Origin: Chrysophaeum taylorii
Taxonomy: Eukaryota > Sar > Pelagophyceae > Pelagomonadales > Pelagomonadaceae
Length of the DNA stretch: 64,000 nucleotides
Assembly: GCA_029834535.1 (NCBI GenBank)
Contig: JAQMWT010000125.1
Coordinates: forward strand, 1 to 64,000
Direction of reading: 5' to 3'
Made by a program: the position numbers and the translations under genes. Under the pieces are notes generated by a model, which had not been told where the DNA came from, ran no database searches, and saw nothing but the letters and a program-made list of their open reading frames with translations. This document shows positions 20,861-30,964 of the stretch, piece by piece (positions within the stretch are counted from its first letter, which is position 1; each line of letters opens with the position of its first letter).

Positions 20861-23329
20861 GCACAATGATGATAATAATAATGCTCTTTCCACGGATTTC
20901 CTCGCTCCACGAAGTAACTAATTTATTCTCCCAGGTGTGTGTCCGCACCAACGGATCACCGATGCCTCTTCTCTCTCACGTGCACCGACGCCCTCCTTGG
21001 GCACCAGTCCCGTCTTTGCGCGCGTTCTTTCGGTGGAGCCAAGATCGCCCCTCTACTGCAGGTCGGATTACTTGAGGCAGATGCACCAACTGCGCCCCGA
21101 CGAATTCCTCGTTGGCGCCGGGTATCATCGCCCAATCCGACGCGCGATAAAGCAACATAAACATCGCACGGGAGAGTGCGTTGCCGAGAAAACAGCGCTC
21201 GCGCACCATCTTCACAAGCGGTGATCAGAATTGGGAAATAGTGGTGTCGCCCGGGGAGCATAGGACTACGCCTTTTGAATAAAAGCCGAACCCCTTAGTA
21301 ACCTTCACGCCAAGGGTCTTGAGCTTGATGAGGACGACGCGCCCAACGCGAGCGAGCTCATGCCGGACGGAAAGCAGCGAGAATTGTTGCGGATGCATGA
21401 GAAAGCTGCGACTCCTTGTAGTGATCAAGCTCGACGTTTCGTTTGCGAACTTGATAAGCACTGCCGGCATTATGCTCTCATCCTCCACGCAATCGAGAAC
21501 ATAATCATGGAAATTTTTTGACTTATTATTGTACGGCTGGCGCGCCGAACTGTGGCATTGATTCGCCAAAGCGCCTTTAAAAATTCCCCCGCGTGAAGAA
21601 CGCATTGGAGAGGCATTTTTTGGTCTACGCTACCCGAGCGCGCCACATCCGGGCAACGGCGAAAGACACCGTAGTTGTCAATGCCATGATCGCGCATCGT
21701 TAGGTGCGTACTCGTTGATGCCGTGCTCGAGTATCGATTGGCGCCGCTCTAGAGCACGTCTGGCCGCGACGTATGCAGAGGCGTAAGCCTCACTTATGTC
21801 TCTTTACCGTGCTTTGAATGGCCAGATCCAAAGAACAGCTCCATCGTCAGCTCCTGGGCGAAGAGGCCCCTCCCACTAACACTCAATGCGGCGTTGGGCG
21901 CGATGCCGAGAGCCTAATGTTGGCCTTCGGCCTTCGGCTGAAGAAGCTGTTGATCGATTCGGGCCGCTCTTGCGCAAATGCAATGCTACGAAAAGTGACA
22001 GAGGCTGATATTGCCTGCGTAAGAAAAGAAGCGCGAAACGCGACACGTCGTGACGGCTGCAATGTCGGGCGCGGCGACGACACACCAGAATCACACAACG
22101 ACCAGTAAAATGAGGAGAGACAATGATGATGATCGAGCGCGTGGCAACAGCCACATCGACGGGCTCTCGGCGGGAGAACATTTCTGCCCTCACGAAAGCA
22201 GACTCTGAACCAGACGAAGACAATAAGCGGAGGCAGGCGCTGTTTGTCGCGCGCGGCTCACGGAAAACACCCGAAGGCACATGTGGCCGGCCAAGAGTAA
22301 CCCGTCGCCGATATGGACGACGCGTGGTGAGGCAATAGCCAAGCCGCGAAACGCAGCGCAGACGATGGCGTTCACGTGGTTTGGACAGTCGCATTCGCGG
22401 AGTTCAAGACGACTACAACAAGTCGTGGCCTCAAGGTCAAAGAACTACTTTCTTCTAGTCGGCATGCCGTTCCTGCTCACGAGTCGTCGGAACGAAGTTA
22501 CACGATCATTACCTTGGCCAGAGGGGACTCGAGACGAGTCCGGAAGCCCATATATTTCGACTCCGCGCGGCCGAAATTTGGCGATCACTCGAGGTTTGTT
22601 TCCCAACCAAAGCAACCACGCCGTTTCGATACTCTCCGTAGTGACAAATGCGCTTTTCCATCGGGACGAGCGAGCGGCTACACCATCAAAATCAGCGCTT
22701 AGCTACGTAGGCGACGACGATTCTTATCAGAAGAGAAGCGCTGACAACATTTGTGTTGGATTGCGACGACTCGTTTTCGCTCAATGGATCAGGTGACCAA
22801 ATGACCTGTAGCACAACCTGCCACGAGTCATCGTGGCCTGGACTGAGCAGGCAAACAGCAAAAGGCGATGATCGTCGCTTGCTCACAGAGGCTAACCGAG
22901 ACGCGCGCGCTTGGACAAGGTTCGACATAGTAGAGCGCGGGTCCTCACAGTTTATATACGGCCGGGGTCGCAACAAGACACTCCGTAAATTCCACATACA
23001 AACATTTAAGACATAGTGCTCCATCTCTCAAGATCGCGATGTCTGTCTTATTGGCGCCAGAGCACCATCTCGCCATAAAATCCTCCTTTCTCGAACCCCC
23101 TCGTCTGAACGCTCTGTGGCTCTGATCTCGCACGAAAACGGCGCTGGATCAGCCTACGCGCCCCATGCATTGGGTCCGTACTTCTACTACACCTCCGCAT
23201 GCTGCCGTACGACGACGTTCCCTTTAAAATAAAAAAAGAAAAAAGCGTCTCTGCGAAGTACCGGCGCCATGATCGACCGCATCCGCAGAGAGGAAGGAGC
23301 GAACGAGCGAGAAGTAGGGTCATTTCTCT
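20861..23329. other. Gene-poor interval of about 2.5 kb
   Basis: This is the longest gene-free interval among the host genes. GC falls and every frame is short. A 53-codon plus-strand frame at 21360-21521 (MPDGKQRELLRMHEKAATPC...) and a 96-codon frame at 21818-22108 are the best candidates, with no recognisable domain. Several stretches look like decayed coding sequence, but I cannot name a parent gene. Confidence 0.4.
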
Positions 23330-24022
23330 TCAAAAATTGGCGAGGCCCTTGAGGATGGCGTCCCTGGCCGCGGGCGAAACCGCGTTCGGTCCGAGGTAGA
23401 CGTCGAGGAGGGCGGCGGCGACTTGGGGCGCGAAGAGCGCGGTGGTCTTGGAGGCGTCTGAGGTGACCGTGACTTGGCCCGAAGGCTCGAGGCCAAGGGT
23501 GGTGGTGGTGCCAGGAACCATGGCGGCGGGGAGCGAGGCGACGCAGGCATCGACGAAGGCTTTGAGCTGTGCGGCATCGGAGACGCGGGTGGCGAGCTGG
23601 TCCTCAATGGCCTTGACGAAGGTCGAGGCGTCGAGGTGGCGCACGAGCGTGATGCGGAGCGCCGCCGGGACGTCGCCGAGCGCGGAAATCGGGTCGATAT
23701 CGTCGGAACGGTACGCCGGCGAAGCGTAGAAACCGACCGCGTAGACGGGGACGACGCCGAACTTGGCGCGCACGCCGCAGCCGGCGAGCTTGAGGCCGTC
23801 GAGGTGGTCGAGGAACTCGACGCCCGTACGCTTCTCGGTCACGACGACGGCCTCGAGATCCTTGAGGTGGGTGGCGTTCTCTTTGGGCGGCGGTCCCCAC
23901 CACCAGGACTTCTTCTGGCGGAGTTTCGCTTCGTCGGCAAGGGCCACGGAAGACCCGCAGGCGAGGATCGGAGCCGCCGCCCGGGGAGCAACACGGCACA
24001 TCAGCCTTCGGAACGACGCCAT
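23330..24022 (-). CDS. Chalcone isomerase-like (CHI-fold) protein, probably organellar
   Basis: The protein has 230 residues from the ATG at 24022 (MASFRRLMCRVAPRAAAPIL). The first ~35 residues are Arg/Ala-rich without acids, like a mitochondrial or plastid presequence. Residues ~55-225 match the CHI-like fold: TGVEFLDHLDGLKLAGCGVR, VVPVYAVGFYAS, then LRITLVRHLDASTFVKAIED. This family includes fatty-acid-binding proteins and non-catalytic CHI-like proteins outside plants. Flavonoid synthesis is unlikely in an alga. Its start lies 129 bp from the divergent gene that follows. Confidence 0.82.
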   Translation of the reverse strand: MASFRRLMCRVAPRAAAPILACGSSVALADEAKLRQKKSWWWGPPPKENATHLKDLEAVVVTEKRTGVEFLDHLDGLKLAGCGVRAKFGVVPVYAVGFYASPAYRSDDIDPISALGDVPAALRITLVRHLDASTFVKAIEDQLATRVSDAAQLKAFVDACVASLPAAMVPGTTTTLGLEPSGQVTVTSDASKTTALFAPQVAAALLDVYLGPNAVSPAARDAILKGLANF

Positions 24023-24151
24023 CTTTGTTTGTTCGTTCTTGCTCTTCAAAAAATGTTGAGCGGACGTTGAAGTTCAACCATTCTCATCAAGGGGTTATTA
24101 TTATTAATATCTATACTGGCCTGCACTTGTTTATATCTATCTATCCCCTTG

Positions 24152-24766
24152 ATGATGATAGGGCTCCGGTACGCCTTCGCCGAGTACCACTACGTCGGGC
24201 CCGAGATTGCGTTGGAGGATGGGGTCGAGGTGTGCGGGCTCCAGATCACGTTGATGTCGCGGAGCGAGGAGGCGTGCGGGAGCTTCCATTTGGTCGTAGG
24301 CCAGCGCAGGAACGAGATGCTCGCGCTCCCAAAGGTCGTCGCGACCTGCGAGTGCCTTTCGTTCGAGGGCATCGTGGTCGAGGAGCACAGCGAGGTCGTC
24401 CACGGGGAGGTGCTGCGGGAGTGGTCGCTGCGCGCCGACGACACCGAGTTCTATTTGATCGGCCCGAAGCTCGGGGCGAGCGTCGTCAAGCTAGTGCTGT
24501 TCGAAACCCTCGAGATTGACCGCATGCACACCCTCGAACGCGTCGAGGACGTCGCCGAGTTTTCGAGGCGACTGGCGACCTACAGCGCGCACCCCATGAC
24601 CTGGTTCCAAAATCGACTCGACTCGTCCGCCACAAATTTTTCGGCGTCGTCGTCGTCGTCGTCGTCTTCGAAGGACGCGACCAAGGCTTCCCGCCATCCC
24701 ACCACGACCCCAAATAATAATAATAATAGTACGTCACAGGACGGGACCGCTCCCGACCTCGTGTGA
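24152..24766 (+). CDS. Hypothetical protein with Ser/Asn-rich tail
   Basis: The protein has 204 residues starting at tandem ATGs (24152/24155). The first ~145 residues look folded, with beta-rich segments (VGPEIALEDGVEVCGLQITL, LREWSLRADDTEFYLIGPKL). The last ~50 are a low-complexity Ser, Thr and Asn tail partly coded by (TCG)n and (AAT)n repeats. No family is recognised. Its last 33 bp overlap the 3' end of the convergent glycosyltransferase gene. Confidence 0.6.
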   Translation: MMIGLRYAFAEYHYVGPEIALEDGVEVCGLQITLMSRSEEACGSFHLVVGQRRNEMLALPKVVATCECLSFEGIVVEEHSEVVHGEVLREWSLRADDTEFYLIGPKLGASVVKLVLFETLEIDRMHTLERVEDVAEFSRRLATYSAHPMTWFQNRLDSSATNFSASSSSSSSSKDATKASRHPTTTPNNNNNSTSQDGTAPDLV

Positions 24767-26020
24767 TGCGGGTGTTTTGTCATCATCGTTAAAGAAGTCG
24801 GGCCGGAGGAGGATGCTGTTGTTGTCCTCGCGGCGGTTGCGAAGGACGGCGGTGTCCATAAGGTTGGCGGGCGCGCGGCCGAAGTGGGTCGACGTCGAAA
24901 AGTGGCCGTACCCGTACACGAGATCGTCCGAAATCTCGCGCATGTAGGCGACGAGGTGCGCGTGCCTCTGGGGGGAGACCAAGACCAAGGCGGCTCTGAC
25001 GGCCGCCCTCGGGTTTTCGTAGAACCTTGCCTCGTCGACGCGGGGGAAGACGGTGTAGTCGACGTAAATGTCGTGGAAGGGGAGGTGGGGATGGTCGGGG
25101 CCCGAGACGAACCACCCCCATCCCGACTTGCAGGGGGATTCGCACCGCCCCTCGAGCCTCGTTCCGACGACGAGCGGTACGCAGCCGGCGACGATCGCGT
25201 CGAAGAGGCGTCGACTCGTCGGCGTGTCGCCGCACATGACCAAACAGTACTCGGCGCGGTGCATGCTGCTGGCGAACTTTTCCATAGAGACGAGCCGCCT
25301 GTGGACGTGGATCGAGGCGCGGTCGTCGAGGTTCGAGAGACCGGCGGCTTTGGACCGGTCGCAGTTGCCCCACTTAATCGCGTTCGGCCGATCGCGCGCC
25401 GCGAAGAAGACGCTGATGTCCTTCTCGAAAGAATGGCCCTCGCCAAAAAAAAGCTGGGCATCCACAACGTATGGCATTGCGATGATCCGGTCGAGCGATT
25501 CGCGATCTCGCGACGAGACCTGGACCCACGCGGGGTTGACTTCGAACGCGCCGCGGAACGAGACCGGCAATGCGCGCGACACGAGGTCCATGCCAATCTG
25601 TCGCGCCGTCGCCGGATTCCACGACGAGTACCCGAACACGTGGTCGCGCCCCCCCCGGCGTCGAAACCACGGCGAAGCCGTCACGTTCCCGAGCATCGTT
25701 TCCACTTTCGCGCGCGACGCGAGCCGAAGATAGGCCGGCACAAAGAACACCTCGGCCTCCCAGGGATCGAGCGTCCGCCGCGAGCTCGCGAGCAACGCGC
25801 GATGCACCCACACCTCGGCGGTCTCCTCCGCGATCTCGTGTCTTCGCCTCCCTTCGATAACGCTCACCGTGACGGCGTCGACCGCCGGGCCCGCGTACAC
25901 GTAAAATCTATATCGCCCAAGCGCTCCGAGGACCTTTTCGCGCTGCGCGCGGTACGCCACCACCAACGGACTATCGCTCCAAACCACCGACGCGCACATC
26001 ATCATCAACGTCCCTATCAT
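24734..26020 (-). CDS. Exostosin-like glycosyltransferase (GT47-type)
   Basis: The protein has 428 residues with a short hydrophobic N-terminus (MIGTLMMMCASVVW) that may be a signal peptide or anchor. FYVYAGPAV near ~40, then TLDPWEAEVFFVPAYLRLAS (~85-105), match the start of exostosin domains. The nucleotide-sugar region reads AEYCLVMCGDTPTSRRLFDA followed by IVAGCVPLVV (~275-300), the exostosin hallmark. Golgi synthesis of wall or extracellular polysaccharide is the likely role; the sugar is unknown. The C-terminal ~11 codons overlap the convergent neighbour. Confidence 0.85.
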   Translation of the reverse strand: MIGTLMMMCASVVWSDSPLVVAYRAQREKVLGALGRYRFYVYAGPAVDAVTVSVIEGRRRHEIAEETAEVWVHRALLASSRRTLDPWEAEVFFVPAYLRLASRAKVETMLGNVTASPWFRRRGGRDHVFGYSSWNPATARQIGMDLVSRALPVSFRGAFEVNPAWVQVSSRDRESLDRIIAMPYVVDAQLFFGEGHSFEKDISVFFAARDRPNAIKWGNCDRSKAAGLSNLDDRASIHVHRRLVSMEKFASSMHRAEYCLVMCGDTPTSRRLFDAIVAGCVPLVVGTRLEGRCESPCKSGWGWFVSGPDHPHLPFHDIYVDYTVFPRVDEARFYENPRAAVRAALVLVSPQRHAHLVAYMREISDDLVYGYGHFSTSTHFGRAPANLMDTAVLRNRREDNNSILLRPDFFNDDDKTPASHEVGSGPVL

Positions 26021-26930
26021 CCTTTCAAAGGGCGGGCGATATCCCTATATCCGTGCTTGTTGACGTCATATCGACGACGCCCTTGAACACCCCCCTTCCA
26101 AGACCTTGCCGCCTTTCCGAGACGCTCCTGCTGTTTCTCTTACTATGGAGCACGCGCCATAGCGTCGTGCCACAACTGGCCACCCGTTGGCTTGGCGCGC
26201 ACCCCCACCACCCACTTTACCAGACGTCGTCCACGATCGAGTTGGCTGGCCGCCCGCCTTGATGCCGTGTTCAAAAATTGCATTGGAGCACACGGCTTCG
26301 CGCACTTCGGGCATGTGATGGCGCGCGCGCACTCGATTGAGGCAGACCTCGAGATCGCTGGCCGGCCAGACCTGCCACTTCGCTCGCGCGACACCGAAGA
26401 AGATCAGCTTATTAGAATGGAATGGAATGGTAAACGGATCCTTCGACACGCCAAGAGGTGAGAAAGGTGCGGGTTAATGTTGTCATCGCTCTCATTCCGG
26501 AAATTCGGGATCATGACACCGAGGCAGGCAGACCTAGGCAGGCAGACTTTCGGAAAAAAAAAGCCTCATCATCATCCAGCGCGCGAAAGAAACTAAGCTC
26601 CACGTCCACCGCCGCATCCGCCGAGGAATAAAAAACAAAACGAGCGTCGTCATATTCTTGGCAGGCGGGGCATTTTTTTCGAGAGGGGCAGGCAGGTTGG
26701 TAGTTCACAAGGAGCATCTGGGGCAACGATCGAATCGAAACGAATCGAATCGAAACGAATCGAATCGAATCGCCCCCGCGGGAAATGATGACCGGAGCGT
26801 TCATTGGCGTGGAAAAAAAAACGGGCAAGTCCGCGGCACGCGGAGAGGCAGTGACGAAAGACGTCGAGGCGTCACGGCTTCAGGACCACGAGGTAGCGGT
26901 AGGCCTCAAGGGCGCCTCAGACGATATAGG
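26021..26930. other. Intergenic 0.9 kb with (GAATC/GAAAC)n repeat
   Basis: No gene is convincing here. A GAATC/GAAAC-type short repeat lies at about 26727-26772. Frames that stay open over 26066-26449 on the minus strand lack any recognisable domain. Confidence 0.5.
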
Positions 26931-27425
26931 TCATCGAGTACGTCCCCGTCGACGAGGATTATCGGCGGCGACGGGTGACGGCGCCGTGCAGTGCCAGCAG
27001 CCCGGCTCGAAGGCCATGCATCTCGTGGCACAGCGGTCGCAGGTCCAGGGAAGGCCGAGGATGATGCGCGGATCGGGGGGGGCGTTCGCACACGTCCAGC
27101 ATTCGGTCTCCCAGTCGAGGCGCCAGGCGTCGCATCTGTCGCACTGGCGCAAGCCGATCCTGGAGACAGGGAGGTCGACCGCGGGACCGCCGACGAGTTC
27201 GGCTTGCGCCGGGACGACGAAGTAGGCCGCGCCATCGCGGAGGTCGCCGATGGGCGCGCCGTTGTCGACCATGATGCCGTCACTTGTCATAAGGCGGACG
27301 CGGCCGACCTCGGCGAAGCGATCGAGGATCGATTGGACGGGCATGGCGTACCATCCTCGCGGCACCGCGATCGAGAAGCTCGCGTACTCGTCCGTGCCAC
27401 GATGGCAGTGCACTTCAATCTCCAT
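26931..27425 (-). CDS. Small protein: ubiquitin/doublecortin-like fold plus two RanBP2-type zinc fingers
   Basis: The protein has 164 residues from the ATG at 27425. Residues 1-72 look like a beta-grasp: VQSILDRFAEVGRVRLMTSD, then PIGDLRDGAAYFVVP, the layout of doublecortin or ubiquitin-like domains. Residues ~92-110 (CDRCDAWRLDWETECWTC) and ~123-141 (CDRCATRCMAFEPGCWHC) each have C-x2-C-x10-C-x2-C, the spacing of RanBP2-type zinc fingers, which bind ubiquitin or single-stranded RNA. The precise role is unknown. It is divergent from the condensin gene with 134 bp between starts. Confidence 0.7.
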   Translation of the reverse strand: MEIEVHCHRGTDEYASFSIAVPRGWYAMPVQSILDRFAEVGRVRLMTSDGIMVDNGAPIGDLRDGAAYFVVPAQAELVGGPAVDLPVSRIGLRQCDRCDAWRLDWETECWTCANAPPDPRIILGLPWTCDRCATRCMAFEPGCWHCTAPSPVAADNPRRRGRTR

Positions 27426-27559
27426 CGCTTTCTTCTTCTGAGAATAATAATATTGAAGAGAAGAAAGTGAAAGGAAAGAGACCCCCCCCACTTACTTAGT
27501 AGGGTTAATCTCAAAATAAAAATCGACCCTATATATACCCTTGGGTCGTTTGAACGACG

Positions 27560-30500
27560 ATGGAGGAGGTCGAGGAGGCGGTTGAGGCGATGTGCTCGTC
27601 CATGTCGCGCGAGGAGGTCGCGTCGATCCTGGACCTCGAGGACCAGGATGCGATGGCGGCGGCGTGCCCCGAGTCTTTCGAGACGCTCGCGAGGCTCGTC
27701 GAGACGTGGGGGGGCGAGGAGGTGTCGTTGGTGTTGACGGCGGAGCGGGTCCGCGGTATCCTGGCGAGCGTGGCGGCGGCGGTGTCGTCGTCGGAGCGGG
27801 GAGACCGGTGGGTCGCGGCCGCGGTGTACGCGCAGCTCGTAGCGATGGAGGGCTCCCCGGTGTCTCTCGCAAATCCGGGCGTGCTGCGGCTGCTCTCGCG
27901 CGAGTTCGAGGGGAACGGGGAGCGCAAGAGGAAGAAGCGGCGGCGGAGCTCGGAGTCGTCGTCGTCGTCGGAGCACGATACGATCAAGACGAGCAGGGAC
28001 GAGGCGTTCCGGCTGCTGGCGGGCGCGGTCGCGAGCGAGAACTGGAAGCGCATGCAGGCCGAGCTGGCTCGATGCGAGCAGACGGCGCTTATCGGTCGGC
28101 TCGCGTCCTGTTTTGCCGCGGGCCTCGAGGGGGAAGCGCTCAAGTCGATGCTGCGGTCCGATTGCGCGGGCGCGGCCCTCGAGGCGCTTGTCGAGCCGCT
28201 GGCCGGGGGCGCGTCCGCGGTTTTTGACGCGGTCGCGGCGTGCGAGGACGAGGCGGCCCTTCTCGGACTCCGGCAGCGGCTGTGCGTGTTGGCGAGCAGC
28301 CTGACGGCGGCGGCGCGCCTCAAGGTCGTCCAGATCGTCGTGAGGCTCCCCGGGCGGCCCGAGGCGCTGGCGGCGTTCGCGCGCCGGCTCGCGGCGTGCT
28401 CGTGCCCGTCGCGGCGCGCGATCGGCGTCGAGGTGCTGCTGCGCGGTTTTGCCGACGACGCCGTCGAGGTCGCCGTGGCGCGCGCGAACGACAAGTCGCC
28501 CCTCGTCCGCGCGCGCGTGCTCGCGGCACTCGCGGCGACGGCGCCGCGCGAGGATCTGGTGGTCGCCGAGGTAGCAGCCGAAAGAGCGCGCTACGACCGC
28601 GAGGACAAGCCGACCGTGCGCGCCAAAGCGACGCAGCTCCTCGAAAAGCTCCCGGCGACGCCGACGAGTATCGCGGCGGCCGTCGCCGGGGCGAGCGACC
28701 CGTCGCCGTCGGTCCGGCTCGCGGCGGCCTCGGCCCTCGGCCGGTGGCTCGCGTGCGAGCCCGATTCTCCCGAGCTCCGCGAGGCGTGGTCGACGCGCGG
28801 TCTCGCGCTCGCGCTCGACGTATCGCCCGCGGTCGTCGCCAAGGTCGCGGCCCGCGTCGAGGCGGTGTTTCTGGCGACCGACGACGCGAACACAATAGCC
28901 TGCGCCCGGGCCTGCGCGGCGGTCGTCGCGCGCTCGGCCCGCCTCCGGCGCTGCCTGCGCGCCGCGTTTCGCGCCGCGATGAGGACATCGTCGTCGTCGT
29001 CGTCGGCCGCCGCCAAAGTCGCGACCAACAAGAAGATCCGAGGCGTCGTGGAGGCGACGCTCTCGCTCGAGGTCGCGAACCCCGCGCTCGCGCCCGGCCT
29101 CGCCGTCCTCGAGGAGGCCCTCTCGGCGCGCGACAACGAAGAAGAAGGAGAAGTAGAGGAAGATTGGGCATTTCGCGCGATGGACGTCGCCGAATCGACG
29201 ACTCGCGACGACGAGACCTGCGCCTCCGCGCTCCGCGTCGCCGCGGCGCTCGCGACGAACGACCGCCGCCTCGCCGCGCGCCTCGAAGCCCTCCCCGCGC
29301 TCGACCTCGGTTACGAGTCGATTCCAGCGCTCGTACGCGCTCGAAGCGCGTGCGGTCGAGCGACTACGAGCGCGTGGGTCGACCGTCTGCTGGAGACGGC
29401 CGGAAACGTTCTCGTCCAAGGCCGGGACGACCCGCAGCGCGCTCTACGAGTCATCGGCGCGCTCGCGGCGTGCGTCGACGACGATGATTCGCTCTCCCGC
29501 GCGACGTCTCTCGTGGCAGCCCTCGCGACGCCGTCGTCTCGACGCGGCGAGCCGGTCTCCGACCCCGCCGCGCGGCGGTGCGCCTTCGCGGCCCTCGCCC
29601 ACGTCTGCGCCTCGTCGGACGGCCGCCTCGCCAAGCTCCACGTCCCCACGCTCGCGAGGGAAATCCACGCGTCCGACGACCCAGGAATACGCTCGACCTG
29701 CCTCGTCGCCGTCGCCGAGCTCTGCGTCGAGCACGCGTCTCTCGTCGCCCCGCGCCTCGGCGCCGTGTTCAGGGCTCTCACGTGCGACCCCGACGATTCC
29801 GTGCGCCGCCACGCGATCGTCCTCGTGTCGCGCCTCCTGGCGCGCGACTACGTCAAGTGGCGCGTCGAGCTCGCCCACCGCTTCTTCGCCGCGACGGCCG
29901 ACGACCACGACGTAAACGCCGACCTCGCGAGGACGGCCCTCGTCGACGCTCTCCTCCCCAAGCACCCGACCCTCGTGGTCAACCACTTCGTCGCCGCAAT
30001 ATTCGTCCTCAACGGCGCGCGCCTCGGCCAGGACGACGCCGACGTCGCGGAGATCGACCGCGACAGCTACCACCTCGTCCGCGCCGCGACCTCCGCGATC
30101 GGCATCCTCGACGACGAGGGCGGCCGCTCGTCCTCTTCCCCGCGTCGCTTCGAAAGAGACCTCGCCGACAAGTTTTCCCTTCACCCCCACCGCCGCCGCC
30201 GCGTCTACAAAACCCTTCTCGCCGCGACGCCCGACGAGGGCAAGATCCAGGTCGCCGCAAAGCTCGCCAGAGACGTCCTCGCTTCCGCTGCCGACAACCT
30301 TCTCGGAAACCTCGTCGACCCTCATAACTCCCCCGCAAACGTCGTCGCCGACGCCCTCGCCCTCCTCTCCTCCGACCTCAAGGTCACCTCCTCCTCCTCC
30401 TCCTCCTCCTCCTCGGGCACGGGCGGGGACGACGACGACCCCGACGACCCCGACGACGACCCGGCGAATACGAGCGGCGGCGCCGCCGGTGGTCCCAGGC

Positions 30501-30796
30501 CCCGCCAGGTCAAGCGAGTCCTCGCGGCCGCCAGGGGCCGCCTCCTCTCGAAAATGTCCAAGCGCCACCTCCTCGAACAGATCCTCCCTATCCTCATCTC
30601 GCTCAAATCTAACCTCGAGCACCACAAGAGCCCCATCCTCGCCGACCTCATGGCCTGCCTCCGCGACGTCCTCCGCACCTACGGCCCCGACGTCGACGCC
30701 GTCCTTTCCCAGGACCCCCACCTCGCCGCCGAGCTCAAGTACGATCTCGCGCGCGCCGCAAAATCCGCCGCAGCCGACGATGCGACGCCGCAGTGA
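27560..30796 (+). CDS. NCAPD3: Condensin II complex subunit D3 (HEAT-repeat)
   Basis: The protein has 1078 residues, nearly all helical HEAT repeats. The diagnostic condensin D block is at ~700-825: LAREIHASDDPGIRSTCLVA, ELCVEHASLVAPRLGAVFRA, DDSVRRHAIVLVSRLLARDY, then VKWRVELAHRFF and a HPTLVVNHFVAAIFVLNGA stretch, as in animal and plant CAP-D3. Condensin II compacts chromosomes in the nucleus. The protein is shorter than human CAP-D3 (about 1500). Basic/Ser-rich (~113-137) and acidic low-complexity loops interrupt the repeats. One frame covers it without an intron. Confidence 0.82.
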   Translation: MEEVEEAVEAMCSSMSREEVASILDLEDQDAMAAACPESFETLARLVETWGGEEVSLVLTAERVRGILASVAAAVSSSERGDRWVAAAVYAQLVAMEGSPVSLANPGVLRLLSREFEGNGERKRKKRRRSSESSSSSEHDTIKTSRDEAFRLLAGAVASENWKRMQAELARCEQTALIGRLASCFAAGLEGEALKSMLRSDCAGAALEALVEPLAGGASAVFDAVAACEDEAALLGLRQRLCVLASSLTAAARLKVVQIVVRLPGRPEALAAFARRLAACSCPSRRAIGVEVLLRGFADDAVEVAVARANDKSPLVRARVLAALAATAPREDLVVAEVAAERARYDREDKPTVRAKATQLLEKLPATPTSIAAAVAGASDPSPSVRLAAASALGRWLACEPDSPELREAWSTRGLALALDVSPAVVAKVAARVEAVFLATDDANTIACARACAAVVARSARLRRCLRAAFRAAMRTSSSSSSAAAKVATNKKIRGVVEATLSLEVANPALAPGLAVLEEALSARDNEEEGEVEEDWAFRAMDVAESTTRDDETCASALRVAAALATNDRRLAARLEALPALDLGYESIPALVRARSACGRATTSAWVDRLLETAGNVLVQGRDDPQRALRVIGALAACVDDDDSLSRATSLVAALATPSSRRGEPVSDPAARRCAFAALAHVCASSDGRLAKLHVPTLAREIHASDDPGIRSTCLVAVAELCVEHASLVAPRLGAVFRALTCDPDDSVRRHAIVLVSRLLARDYVKWRVELAHRFFAATADDHDVNADLARTALVDALLPKHPTLVVNHFVAAIFVLNGARLGQDDADVAEIDRDSYHLVRAATSAIGILDDEGGRSSSSPRRFERDLADKFSLHPHRRRRVYKTLLAATPDEGKIQVAAKLARDVLASAADNLLGNLVDPHNSPANVVADALALLSSDLKVTSSSSSSSSSGTGGDDDDPDDPDDDPANTSGGAAGGPRPRQVKRVLAAARGRLLSKMSKRHLLEQILPILISLKSNLEHHKSPILADLMACLRDVLRTYGPDVDAVLSQDPHLAAELKYDLARAAKSAAADDATPQ

Positions 30797-30964
30797 TGAT
30801 AGGATAGGAGGGCCCCAAGTTTTGTGGTGGGGGACAGTGCTTTTCGGGGGGGGTTAATCTCATCAACAGGCTGCTGGTGCAGCTGCTCCTGCTGCACCAA
30901 ACCCCCTTTTGTGGTGCACGACGCGAATCCTTTTCGCAAAGACGACGCGCCGACATTGACCACG

